From Streptomyces melanogenes (GTDB taxonomy: Bacteria > Actinomycetota > Actinomycetes > Streptomycetales > Streptomycetaceae): a stretch of DNA of 64,000 nt. The stretch lies in NCBI RefSeq assembly GCF_014649795.1, contig NZ_BMTS01000009.1, positions 245,226 through 309,225 of the forward strand, in the 5' to 3' direction. Made by a program: the position numbers and the translations under genes. Each line of letters starts with the position of its first letter. The stretch's first letter is position 1. The notes beneath the pieces are model-generated. The model saw nothing but the letters and a program-made list of their open reading frames with translations. It searched no databases and was not told where the DNA came from. Of the stretch, positions 48,090 through 55,714 are shown piece after piece.

Positions 48090-49541
48090 TCAGACAGCCA
48101 GGGGTGCGCGCTCCTCGTCCGCTTCGTCCGCCCCGGCCGGCGCCGGTACGGCGGGCTTCGGCAGGACCACGTACAGCAGGCCCGAGACCACGATGGTGGC
48201 CACCCAGCCCAGGCCGTACTCGCCGACCGGGTTGTTGGCGGCGAGCGGGCCGGTGAACCAGTCCGAGGTGGTGAAGAGCAGACCCGAGCCGAGGCCCACC
48301 GCCCAGGCGGCGACGGCGGCGGGGGAGAAGCCGCCCGTGTACCAGTAGGCGCTGGTGGGGGTGGTGTCGAGCAGCGCCTTCGCGTCGTACTCGGTGCGCC
48401 GCAGCATGTCCGCGCCGAAGACGCCGACCCAGGCCGAGAAGGCGACGGCGAGCAGCGAGAGGAAGGCGATGAAGGAGCCCATGAAGCTCTTGGCGACCAG
48501 CATCAGGACGCCGCCGAAGGCCAGCGAGATCACGGCGTTGACCGAGACCGCCCAGTGGCGCGGGATCTTGAAGCCGAGGGTCTGCGCGGTGAAGCCCGCC
48601 GAGTACATCGACATCGAGTTGATCAGCACCATGCCGACCAGCGCGATCAGCAGGTAGGGCACCGCGATCCACAGCGGCAGGATCTCGCCGAGGAAGGACA
48701 CCGGGTCGGCGGCCGAGGCCAGGTCCGGCGTGGAGACCGCCATGACCGCGCCCATCAGGACCATCGGCAGCACGACGATCCCGGCGCCGCCGACGGAGCT
48801 GGCGACCATGGCCTTGGAGGAGGCCGTGCGCGGCAGGTAGCGGGTGAAGTCCGGGGCCGAGGGGATCCAGCTCACGCCGCCCGCGGCGATCAGGCCGGTG
48901 CCCGCCACCATCAGCGACATCTTGCCCGCCGGGCGGTCGAAGACCGCGCTCCAGTCGGTGTTCATGGCCAGGTAGACCAGCACGAGCACGGAGAACGCGC
49001 CGAACAGATAGGTCGCGTACTTGTTGCACTTCTGCACGACGTTGATGCCCAGGCCCGAGATCGCGAAGGTCGTCACCACGAAGAGCAGCAGCGTCACGAT
49101 GATCAGGAAGGTGTTGCTCTTCACGTCGAGCAGGATGTCCAGGACGGTCAGCATCGCGTACGCGCCGGTGACCGCATTGATGGTCTCCCAGCCCCAGCGG
49201 GCGACCCAGATCAGGGCGCCGGGCAGCAGGTTGCCGCGCTGCCCGAAGACCGCGCGCGAGAGCGCCATGCCGGGGGCGCCACCGCGCTTGCCCGCGATCG
49301 ATATGAGCCCCACGAGGCCGTAGCTGACGAGCGGCGCGGCGGTCGCGACGACGATCGCCTGCCAGAAGTTCAGCTTGTACGTCACGACGAGGCTGGCGCC
49401 CATCGTGAGCAGCAGCACGCTGATGTTGGCGGCGACCCAGGTCGGGAAGAGGTCCCGCGTTCTGGCGGTGCGCTCGCTGTCGGGGACGGGCTCCAGGCCA
49501 CGGGTTTCCAGTGCGCCTTCGGACTGGGAAGTGGTGCTCAT
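48090..49541 (-). CDS. cytosine/purine (NCS1) permease
   Basis: A 483-residue NCS1-family transporter with about 12 transmembrane helices. Typical segments are LFPTWVAANISVLLLTMGAS (helix 1), SRAVFGQRGNLLPGALIWVARWGWE near residue 100 (key motif GxRGN-LP), DFTRYLP near 225, and FGADMLRRTEYDAKALLDTT near the C-terminus. These proteins import cytosine, purines, hydantoins or thiamine precursors. The ATG giving MSTTSQSEGALE is used; the frame is open further upstream. There is no strong ribosome site, so the start is moderately certain. An LLM oxidoreductase follows on the same strand. Confidence 0.9.
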   Translation of the reverse strand: MSTTSQSEGALETRGLEPVPDSERTARTRDLFPTWVAANISVLLLTMGASLVVTYKLNFWQAIVVATAAPLVSYGLVGLISIAGKRGGAPGMALSRAVFGQRGNLLPGALIWVARWGWETINAVTGAYAMLTVLDILLDVKSNTFLIIVTLLLFVVTTFAISGLGINVVQKCNKYATYLFGAFSVLVLVYLAMNTDWSAVFDRPAGKMSLMVAGTGLIAAGGVSWIPSAPDFTRYLPRTASSKAMVASSVGGAGIVVLPMVLMGAVMAVSTPDLASAADPVSFLGEILPLWIAVPYLLIALVGMVLINSMSMYSAGFTAQTLGFKIPRHWAVSVNAVISLAFGGVLMLVAKSFMGSFIAFLSLLAVAFSAWVGVFGADMLRRTEYDAKALLDTTPTSAYWYTGGFSPAAVAAWAVGLGSGLLFTTSDWFTGPLAANNPVGEYGLGWVATIVVSGLLYVVLPKPAVPAPAGADEADEERAPLAV

Positions 49542-49730
49542 GAGGTGCTTGTTGCCTCTCGCTCGGCTCTGGCGGGAGCCGGTGGGGGTCATCTCGGGGG
49601 ACTCTACGCGCGTTGACGCCTCCCCCTCCATCGTAACTTAATACGACGATTGCCCCATAATTCCCTTTGATCTTCATGCGAAGACACGACCGGGGCTCCT
49701 CGGCGGCGCATGACTGATACTGGGGTCGTT

Positions 49731-50945
49731 ATGGAATTCGTCATCCTTGCTGTAGTCATCGCCCTGGTCGCGGTCGGCGCGATCAGCGGGCTCGTGGTCA
49801 GCAGCCGCAAGAAGAAGCAGCTGCCGCCCACGGCGCCCACGTCCACGCCGACCATCACTGCCCCGCCCGCCGAGCCCCACGTCGGCGAAGACGCCGCGGA
49901 GACGGCCGAGGAGCAACGCCGCACCATCGAGGAGGTCGCCCTCCCCGAGGCCCCGGCGAGCCCCGCCGTGGTCGAGGAGGCGCTTCCCGAGGCGCCCGCC
50001 GCGCCCGAGATCGAGGTGCCCGAGCCGACGGCCGGCCGTCTCGTACGGCTGCGCGCCCGGCTCGCCCGGTCCCAGAACTCGCTGGGCAAGGGGCTGCTCA
50101 CGCTGCTCTCCCGGGACAACCTCGACGAGGACACCTGGGAGGAGATCGAGGACACCCTGCTCACCGCGGACGTCGGCGTCGCCCCGACCCAGGAGCTGGT
50201 CGAGCGGCTGCGCGAGCGCGTCCGCGTGCTCGGCACCCGCACCCCCGCCGAGCTGCGCACCCTGCTGCGCGAGGAGCTCGTCGCGATCCTCGGCCCGGAC
50301 TTCGACCGCACGGTGAAGACCGAGGGCGGCGCGGAGACCCCCGGCGTCGTGATGGTCGTCGGGGTCAACGGCACCGGCAAGACCACCACCACCGGCAAGC
50401 TCGCGCGCGTCCTCGTCGCCGACGGCAAGTCGGTCGTCCTGGGCGCGGCGGACACGTTCCGCGCGGCCGCCGCCGACCAGCTGCAGACCTGGGGCGAGCG
50501 CGTCGGCGCCCGCACCGTGCGCGGCCCCGAGGGCGGCGACCCGGCGTCGATCGCCTTCGACGCGGTCAAGGAGGGCATCGCGGAGGGCGCGGACGTCGTC
50601 CTCATCGACACCGCGGGCCGGCTGCACACCAAGACCGGGCTCATGGACGAGCTCGGCAAGGTCAAGCGCGTCGTGGAGAAGCACGGGCCGCTGGACGAGG
50701 TGCTGCTGGTCCTCGACGCGACGACCGGGCAGAACGGGCTGGTCCAGGCCCGGGTGTTCGCCGAGGTCGTCGACATCACGGGCATCGTCCTGACCAAGCT
50801 CGACGGTACGGCCAAGGGCGGCATCGTCATCGCCGTCCAGCGCGAGCTGGGTGTGCCGGTGAAGCTGGTCGGGCTCGGGGAAGGCGCGGACGATCTGGCG
50901 CCGTTCGAGCCGGGGGCGTTCGTGGATGCGCTTATTGGGGACTAG
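49731..50945 (+). CDS. ftsY: signal recognition particle receptor FtsY
   Basis: A 404-residue SRP receptor GTPase that docks ribosome-Ffh complexes at the membrane. The N-terminus is a hydrophobic anchor (MEFVILAVVIALVAVGAIS) followed by an acidic, Pro/Ala-rich A region (about 35-115). The NG domain contains GVNGTGKTTTTGKLARVL near residue 210, the DTFRAAAADQL box near 243, VVLIDTAGRL (G3) and LTKLDGTAKGG (G4). Direct membrane anchoring is usual in actinobacteria. The stop is followed by an inverted copy of the dispersed repeat and a bidirectional terminator. Confidence 0.97.
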   Translation: MEFVILAVVIALVAVGAISGLVVSSRKKKQLPPTAPTSTPTITAPPAEPHVGEDAAETAEEQRRTIEEVALPEAPASPAVVEEALPEAPAAPEIEVPEPTAGRLVRLRARLARSQNSLGKGLLTLLSRDNLDEDTWEEIEDTLLTADVGVAPTQELVERLRERVRVLGTRTPAELRTLLREELVAILGPDFDRTVKTEGGAETPGVVMVVGVNGTGKTTTTGKLARVLVADGKSVVLGAADTFRAAAADQLQTWGERVGARTVRGPEGGDPASIAFDAVKEGIAEGADVVLIDTAGRLHTKTGLMDELGKVKRVVEKHGPLDEVLLVLDATTGQNGLVQARVFAEVVDITGIVLTKLDGTAKGGIVIAVQRELGVPVKLVGLGEGADDLAPFEPGAFVDALIGD

Positions 50946-50980
50946 GGCGCCTAATGTCCGGGGTGCCTCTGTTGCTTGGC

Positions 50981-51024
50981 GGCTGCGGGTTGTCTGTGGC
51001 TGGTCGCGCAGTTCCCCGCGCCCC
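50981..51024 (-). repeat. dispersed intergenic repeat, copy C (inverted)
   Basis: On the minus strand it reads GGGGCGCGGGGAACTGCGCG, then ACCAGCCACAGACAA. It lies between ftsY and its terminator. Confidence 0.8.
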
Positions 51025-51065
51025 TTAGGCGTTCCCGGTCGCCCGTGACGTAAGCGCGTCCCAAG

Positions 51066-51102
51066 AAGGGCCCATCGCATCGTGTAGATGCGATGGGCCC
51101 TT
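51066..51102. terminator. bidirectional terminator between ftsY and prim-pol gene
   Basis: A perfect 16-bp stem (51066-51081 with 51087-51102) with loop GTGTA, ending CTT then CCTCTTGT. It lies 14 bases from the minus-strand stop and serves convergent genes. Confidence 0.88.
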
Positions 51103-51116
51103 CCTCTTGTCGCTCC

Positions 51117-51764
51117 TCAAGACGGCGCCCTGTGGCAGATGTACGCCAGCGTGCCCAGTAGCAAGCGGGCCTCCGGGGGGCGCGTCGCCGTGTCCAGGGA
51201 CGGGGGGCGCAGCCAGTGGACGTCCGCTGATGGGGGAGCCGGTACGTACTCGCCGGGGCCCGGGCAGACCAGGTCCAGGTCGGCGTCGTCCCAGCCCATC
51301 CGGTAGAGCAGGCCCGGCAGTTCGGCCGCGGCGCCCGGTGCCACGAAGAAGTGCGTGCGGCCCGCCGGGGTCGTCGAGACCGGGCCGAGCGGCAGCCCCA
51401 TCCGCTCCAGGCGCACCAGCGCCCGCCGCCCCGCCGGCGCCGCCACGTCCAGGATGTCGAAGCTGCGGCCCACCGGCAGCAGCACCGCCGCCCCTGGGCA
51501 CTCCGCCCACGCCTTGCCGACCTCGTCCAGGGTGGCGCCCGCCGGGACCTCCGGCGCGAAGTCCAGCGGGTGCGCCCCCGGCGCCGGGCAGCCCGGCTCG
51601 CCGCACGAGCACTGGCCGGAGAGCTCGCGGGCCCCGGGGGCGACGTCCCAGCCCCACAGTCCCGTGTACTCCGCCACCGCGGTGACCTCGGTCGCGCGGC
51701 CGCGGCGCCGCGAGCCGGGCCGGATTTCGCGGATCCCCCGGCTGCTGCCGATCGTGAACCCCAT
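51117..51764 (-). CDS. prim-pol-like (bifunctional DNA primase/polymerase N-terminal) protein
   Basis: A 215-residue protein resembling the N-terminal prim-pol domain of plasmid and phage primases, as found alone in Streptomyces. Visible segments are YTGLWGWDVAPGARELSGQ, a cysteine group CSCGEPGCPAPGAHP that could hold a metal, VGRSFDILDVAAPAGRRALVRLERMG with one acidic pair, and TPAGRTHFFVAPGA. Helicase and other replication domains are absent, and the full set of prim-pol catalytic acids is not obvious. I recall such a gene between ftsY and nsdA in S. coelicolor, so it is core rather than phage. Function is unknown. Confidence 0.85.
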   Translation of the reverse strand: MGFTIGSSRGIREIRPGSRRRGRATEVTAVAEYTGLWGWDVAPGARELSGQCSCGEPGCPAPGAHPLDFAPEVPAGATLDEVGKAWAECPGAAVLLPVGRSFDILDVAAPAGRRALVRLERMGLPLGPVSTTPAGRTHFFVAPGAAAELPGLLYRMGWDDADLDLVCPGPGEYVPAPPSADVHWLRPPSLDTATRPPEARLLLGTLAYICHRAPS

Positions 51765-52193
51765 GCCCCCTCCAACGGATCTGACTCGACGGTGGTTACG
51801 ATCCGGAGTTCCCTGATTGCGCGCTGCTCACCCGGCGGCTCGCGGCGGAAGGGGAGGTAGTGCGAACCGGTCCGCGCGCCCCGGCGTGCACCGTTCCATC
51901 GACTCCTGATCGACCTGTGTCAAGTGAATCGCGCGCAGCGCCAAGGGAGTTCATTCGAAGGGGTGGCGAATGGTGGCGTTTCTGCAATCGCCCTCGCGGG
52001 ACCCGTGATCGTAGGATTACTTTCGGTACATGGACCCTGGAGGCCCACGCGCTCGTGGGTATGCCAAAGGCAAGGAGCGGTACCGTCCGAAGGGCCGCGT
52101 CCGGCGGACAACAGGCCCCGACTCGCGGCATTCTGATAGGGGTTCGCGTGGCAGGGAAGACGCACAAGGCTTTAGCTGAATGGGGGCGTTCCA
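51765..52193 (+). other. 429-base region upstream of nsdA
   Basis: No convincing gene. Short open frames here lack the expected codon bias. Wobble GC falls, with AT-rich stretches near 51920 and 52015, where GATCGTAGGATTACTTTCGG could contain a promoter. The region separates divergent prim-pol and nsdA and probably holds a long nsdA leader. Confidence 0.5.
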
Positions 52194-53669
52194 GTGGGCG
52201 GCAGTGGGGCTAGCGGTACGAGCGCCGGCAAGCGCCCCAACGAACAGCTGAGTTCGTGGTTCGTACGGAGCGGCTGGTCGAAGGGCGAGCTCGCGCGGCA
52301 GGTCAACCGGCGGGCGCGCCAGCTCGGCGCGCACCACATCAGCACGGACACCTCCCGGGTGCGCCGCTGGCTCGACGGCGAGATGCCGCGCGAGCCGATC
52401 CCGCGCATCCTCTCCGAGCTGTTCTCCGAGCGGTTCGGCAGCGTCGTGGCCGTCGAGGACCTCGGGTTGCGCACCGCACACCAGTCCCCGTCCGTCTCCG
52501 GGGTCGACCTGCCTTGGGCGGCCCCCCAGACCGTCTCCCTGCTCAGCGAGTACTCGCGCAGCGACCTGATGTTGGCCCGGCGCGGCTTCCTCGGCACGTC
52601 CCTGATGCTGTCGGCCGGGCCCGCCCTGATCGAGCCCATGCAGCGCTGGCTGGTGCCCGCGCCCCCCGGCGAGGCCGTCAACGTGGAGACCCCCGCCAAT
52701 GCCCGGCGCCCGTCCCGGCTCTCCAAACCGGAGCTCGACCTCCTGGAGACCACCACCGAGATGTTCCGCCAGTGGGACGCCCAGTGCGGCGGCGGACTGC
52801 GCCGCAAGGCCGTCGTCGGCCAGCTCCACGAGGTCACCGACCTCCTCCAGGAGCCGCAGCCCCAGGCCACCGCCCGCCGCCTCTTCCGGGTCGCGGCCGA
52901 ACTCGCGGAACTGGCCGGGTGGATGAGCTACGACGTGGGCCTCCAGCCCACCGCCCAGAAGTACTTCGTGCTCGCCCTGCACGCGGCCAAGGAGTGCGGC
53001 GACAAGCCCCTCGGGTCGTACATCCTGTCCTCGATGAGCCGCCAGATGATCCACCTCGGCCGCCCCGACGACGCCCTGGAACTCATCCACCTCGCCCAGT
53101 ACGGCAGCCGCGACTGCGCCACCCCGCGCACCCAGGCCATGCTGTATGCGATGGAGGCGCGCGCGTACGCGAACATGGGCCAGCCCAGCAAGTGCAAGCG
53201 GGCCGTCAGGATGTCCGAGGACACCTTCGGCGACGCCGGGCTCGACGGCGAGCCGGAGCCCGACTGGATCCAGTTCTTCTCCGAGGCCGAGCTCAACGGG
53301 GAGAACGCGCACTCGTTCCGCGACCTGGCCTACGTGGCCGGGCGCAGCCCCACGTACGCGACGCTCGCCGAGCCGGTGATGGAGAAGGCGGTCGCGCTCT
53401 TCGGCAAGGACGACGTCCACCAGCGGTCGTACGCGCTGAACCTGATCGGCATGGCCACCGTCCACCTCCTCAAGCGCGAGCCCGAGCAGTCCACCGTGCT
53501 GGCCGGACAGGCCCTCCAGATCGCCAAGACGGTCCGCTCCGAGCGGGTCAACACCCGGCTGCGCAAGACCGTCGACACCGCCGTGCGGGACTTCGGGGAC
53601 GTGGCCGAGGTCGTCCAGTTCACCGATCTGCTCGGCCGCGAGCTGCCCGAGACCGCCGAGGCCGTCTGA
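52194..53669 (+). CDS. nsdA: NsdA, negative regulator of differentiation
   Basis: A 491-residue NsdA-type regulator. The N-terminal 60 residues (NEQLSSWFVRSGWSKGELARQ, DTSRVRRWLDGEMPREPIPRI) form a helix-turn-helix-like region. The rest is TPR-like helical repeats (for example AQKYFVLALHAAKECGDKPLG and ATPRTQAMLYAMEARAYANMG). In S. coelicolor loss of nsdA increases sporulation and antibiotic production. The assignment rests on this architecture and on the ftsY-primase-nsdA-amtB position. GTG start after GGGGGCG. Confidence 0.92.
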   Translation: MGGSGASGTSAGKRPNEQLSSWFVRSGWSKGELARQVNRRARQLGAHHISTDTSRVRRWLDGEMPREPIPRILSELFSERFGSVVAVEDLGLRTAHQSPSVSGVDLPWAAPQTVSLLSEYSRSDLMLARRGFLGTSLMLSAGPALIEPMQRWLVPAPPGEAVNVETPANARRPSRLSKPELDLLETTTEMFRQWDAQCGGGLRRKAVVGQLHEVTDLLQEPQPQATARRLFRVAAELAELAGWMSYDVGLQPTAQKYFVLALHAAKECGDKPLGSYILSSMSRQMIHLGRPDDALELIHLAQYGSRDCATPRTQAMLYAMEARAYANMGQPSKCKRAVRMSEDTFGDAGLDGEPEPDWIQFFSEAELNGENAHSFRDLAYVAGRSPTYATLAEPVMEKAVALFGKDDVHQRSYALNLIGMATVHLLKREPEQSTVLAGQALQIAKTVRSERVNTRLRKTVDTAVRDFGDVAEVVQFTDLLGRELPETAEAV

Positions 53670-54001
53670 CCACCCGGGGAGCCGCCACGGCGGCATACAG
53701 GACGCCGGCCGCGACGCCCACCCCGTACACCCCGACTCGGCTCCCCCACGCCAGGTCAACCGGGGGACGTCGCGGCCGGTCACCCGTCCGCGTGTACGCG
53801 GATGGTAGCCGCCCCCCAGGACGGTGATCCGGCAGTTCATGCCGGTGTAACACGTCCGACCCCTTCGTCACGGTGGCGAAACATCGTGCGGCATCGACGG
53901 AAACCGCGCTGCGCCAACCTCATGGCGCATAACGGCCCACCCCTTCGCAGCCACTCGTTCGCCCCCGCACGGGCCGCCGTACCGACGACGAGGAGACGCC
54001 G
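53670..54001 (+). other. 332-base intergenic region upstream of amtB
   Basis: No gene seen. It holds a short stem-loop near 53787-53802 (TCCGCG/CGCGGA) and the probable GlnR boxes listed separately. The stretch up to about 53800 is probably the nsdA 3' end and terminator. Confidence 0.6.
53847..53904 (+). promoter_or_regulatory. GlnR box cluster upstream of amtB
   Basis: The Streptomyces GlnR box is gTnAC-n6-GaAAC. Here GTAAC-n6-GACCC (53847-53862) is followed four bases later by a perfect GTCAC-n6-GAAAC (53867-53882). Another GAAAC half-site at 53900-53904 is 22 bases after the previous GAAAC, the usual GlnR period. The site is about 100-155 bases before amtB, which GlnR activates under nitrogen limitation in S. 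coelicolor. Confidence 0.8.
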
Positions 54002-55342
54002 ATGCCCCCAGGCATCACGCTCGCAGCTGACGCTCCGCAGCTGTCCAGCGCCAACACCGGTTTCATGCTGATCTGCTCGGCGCTGGTGATGATCATGACC
54101 CCCGGCCTGGCCTTCTTCTACGGAGGCATGGTCCGCGTCAAGAGCACCCTCAACATGCTGATGATGAGCTTCATCAGCCTCGGGATCGTCACGATCCTGT
54201 GGGTGCTCTACGGCTTCAGCCTCAGCTTCGGCGAGTCCAACGGCTTCATCGGCTGGTCCAAGGACTACTTCGGGCTCAGCGGCATCGGCATCGTCCAGCT
54301 CTGGCCCGGCTACACCATCCCGATCTACGTCTTCGCCGTATTCCAGCTGATGTTCGCGGTGATCACCCCCGCGCTGATAAGCGGCGCGCTCGCGGACCGC
54401 GTCAAGTTCAGCGCCTGGGCGCTGTTCATCACCCTGTGGGTCACCGCCGTCTACTTCCCGGTCGCGCACTGGGTGTGGGCCTCCGACGGCTGGCTCTTCA
54501 AGAAGGGCGTCATCGACTTCGCGGGCGGCACCGCCGTCCACATCAACGCGGGTGCCGCCGCCCTCGGCGTCATCCTCGTCATCGGCAAGCGCGTCGGCTT
54601 CAAGAAGGACCCGATGCGGCCGCACAGCCTGCCGCTGGTCATGCTGGGCGCCGGGCTGCTGTGGTTCGGCTGGTTCGGCTTCAACGCCGGCTCCTGGCTC
54701 GGCAACGACGACGGCGTCGGCGCGGTGATGTTCGTCAACACCCAGGTCGCCACCGCCGCCGCCATGCTCGCCTGGCTGCTCTACGAGAAGCTGCGCCACG
54801 GCTCCTTCACCACCCTCGGCGCCGCCTCCGGCGCGGTCGCGGGCCTCGTCGCCATCACCCCGTCCGGCGGCTGCGTCAGCCCCCTCGGCGCGATCGCGGT
54901 CGGCGCCATCGCGGGCCTGCTGTGCGCCATGGCCGTCGGCCTCAAGTACCGCTTCGGCTACGACGACTCCCTGGACGTCGTCGGCGTCCACATGGTCGGC
55001 GGCATCGCCGGCTCCCTCCTCGTCGGCCTCTTCGCCACCGGCGGCGTACAGTCCGACGCCAAGGGCCTCTTCTACGGCGGCGGCCTCGACCAGCTCGGCA
55101 AGCAGGCCATCGGTGTCGGCGCGGTCCTCGGCTACTCGCTGGTGGTCTCCGCCGCCCTCGCCTTCCTGCTCGACAAGACGATCGGGATGCGGGTCCCCGA
55201 GGACGACGAGGTCTCCGGCATCGACCAGGTCGAGCACGCCGAGACGGCGTACGACTTCAGCGGCGCGGGCGGCGGCACCGCCACCCGCACGCCCGCACCG
55301 GCCCCGAGCGAGAAGGCGCAGAACAAGAAGGTGGACGCATGA
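54002..55342 (+). CDS. amtB: ammonium transporter
   Basis: A 446-residue Amt/Rh channel with 11 predicted helices. Diagnostic segments are TGFMLICSALVMIMTPGLAFFYGGMVR near residue 20 (key AFFYGGM), DFAGGTAVHINAGAAALG near 175 with a pore-lining histidine, and GVHMVGGIAGSLLVGLFA near 330 with the second histidine. The C-terminal tail that contacts GlnK contains LDKTIGMRVPEDDEVSGIDQ. It has an Ala/Pro-rich extension. The TGA overlaps the glnK ATG. First gene of the nitrogen operon behind GlnR boxes. Confidence 0.97.
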   Translation: MPPGITLAADAPQLSSANTGFMLICSALVMIMTPGLAFFYGGMVRVKSTLNMLMMSFISLGIVTILWVLYGFSLSFGESNGFIGWSKDYFGLSGIGIVQLWPGYTIPIYVFAVFQLMFAVITPALISGALADRVKFSAWALFITLWVTAVYFPVAHWVWASDGWLFKKGVIDFAGGTAVHINAGAAALGVILVIGKRVGFKKDPMRPHSLPLVMLGAGLLWFGWFGFNAGSWLGNDDGVGAVMFVNTQVATAAAMLAWLLYEKLRHGSFTTLGAASGAVAGLVAITPSGGCVSPLGAIAVGAIAGLLCAMAVGLKYRFGYDDSLDVVGVHMVGGIAGSLLVGLFATGGVQSDAKGLFYGGGLDQLGKQAIGVGAVLGYSLVVSAALAFLLDKTIGMRVPEDDEVSGIDQVEHAETAYDFSGAGGGTATRTPAPAPSEKAQNKKVDA

Positions 55343-55677
55343 AGCTCATCACCGCGGTCGTCAAGCCGCACCGCCTGGACGAGATCAAGGAGGCCCTGCA
55401 GGCCTTCGGAGTCCAGGGCCTCACGGTCACCGAGGCCAGCGGATACGGGCGCCAGCGCGGCCACACCGAGGTCTACCGCGGCGCCGAGTACACCGTCGAC
55501 CTGGTCCCCAAGATCCGCATCGAGGTCCTGGTCGAGGACGACGACGCCGAGCAGCTGATCGACGTCGTGGTCAAGGCGGCCAGGACCGGGAAGATCGGGG
55601 ACGGCAAGGTGTGGAGCGTGCCCGTCGAGACGGCCGTCCGGGTCCGCACCGGCGAACGCGGCCCCGACGCCCTCTGA
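55339..55677 (+). CDS. glnK: nitrogen regulatory PII protein GlnK
   Basis: A 112-residue PII signal protein that binds ATP/ADP and 2-oxoglutarate and blocks AmtB. The N-terminus is MKLITAVVKPHRLDEIKEAL. The T-loop is GRQRGHTEVYRGAEYTVDLV and carries the Tyr-51 that Streptomyces GlnD adenylylates. KIGDGKVWSVPVETAVRVRTGE is the conserved C-loop region. ATGA overlap with amtB, and glnD starts 37 bases downstream, so all three are cotranscribed. Confidence 0.98.
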   Translation: MKLITAVVKPHRLDEIKEALQAFGVQGLTVTEASGYGRQRGHTEVYRGAEYTVDLVPKIRIEVLVEDDDAEQLIDVVVKAARTGKIGDGKVWSVPVETAVRVRTGERGPDAL

Positions 55678-55714
55678 GTTGGTCCCCCGATTCGGTACGG
55701 ACAGGAGCTGCCGG

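Noticed and set aside
51860..52213. Short open frames on both strands upstream of nsdA.
   Set aside because: Wobble-position GC is not enriched, ribosome sites are absent and the predicted peptides have no features.
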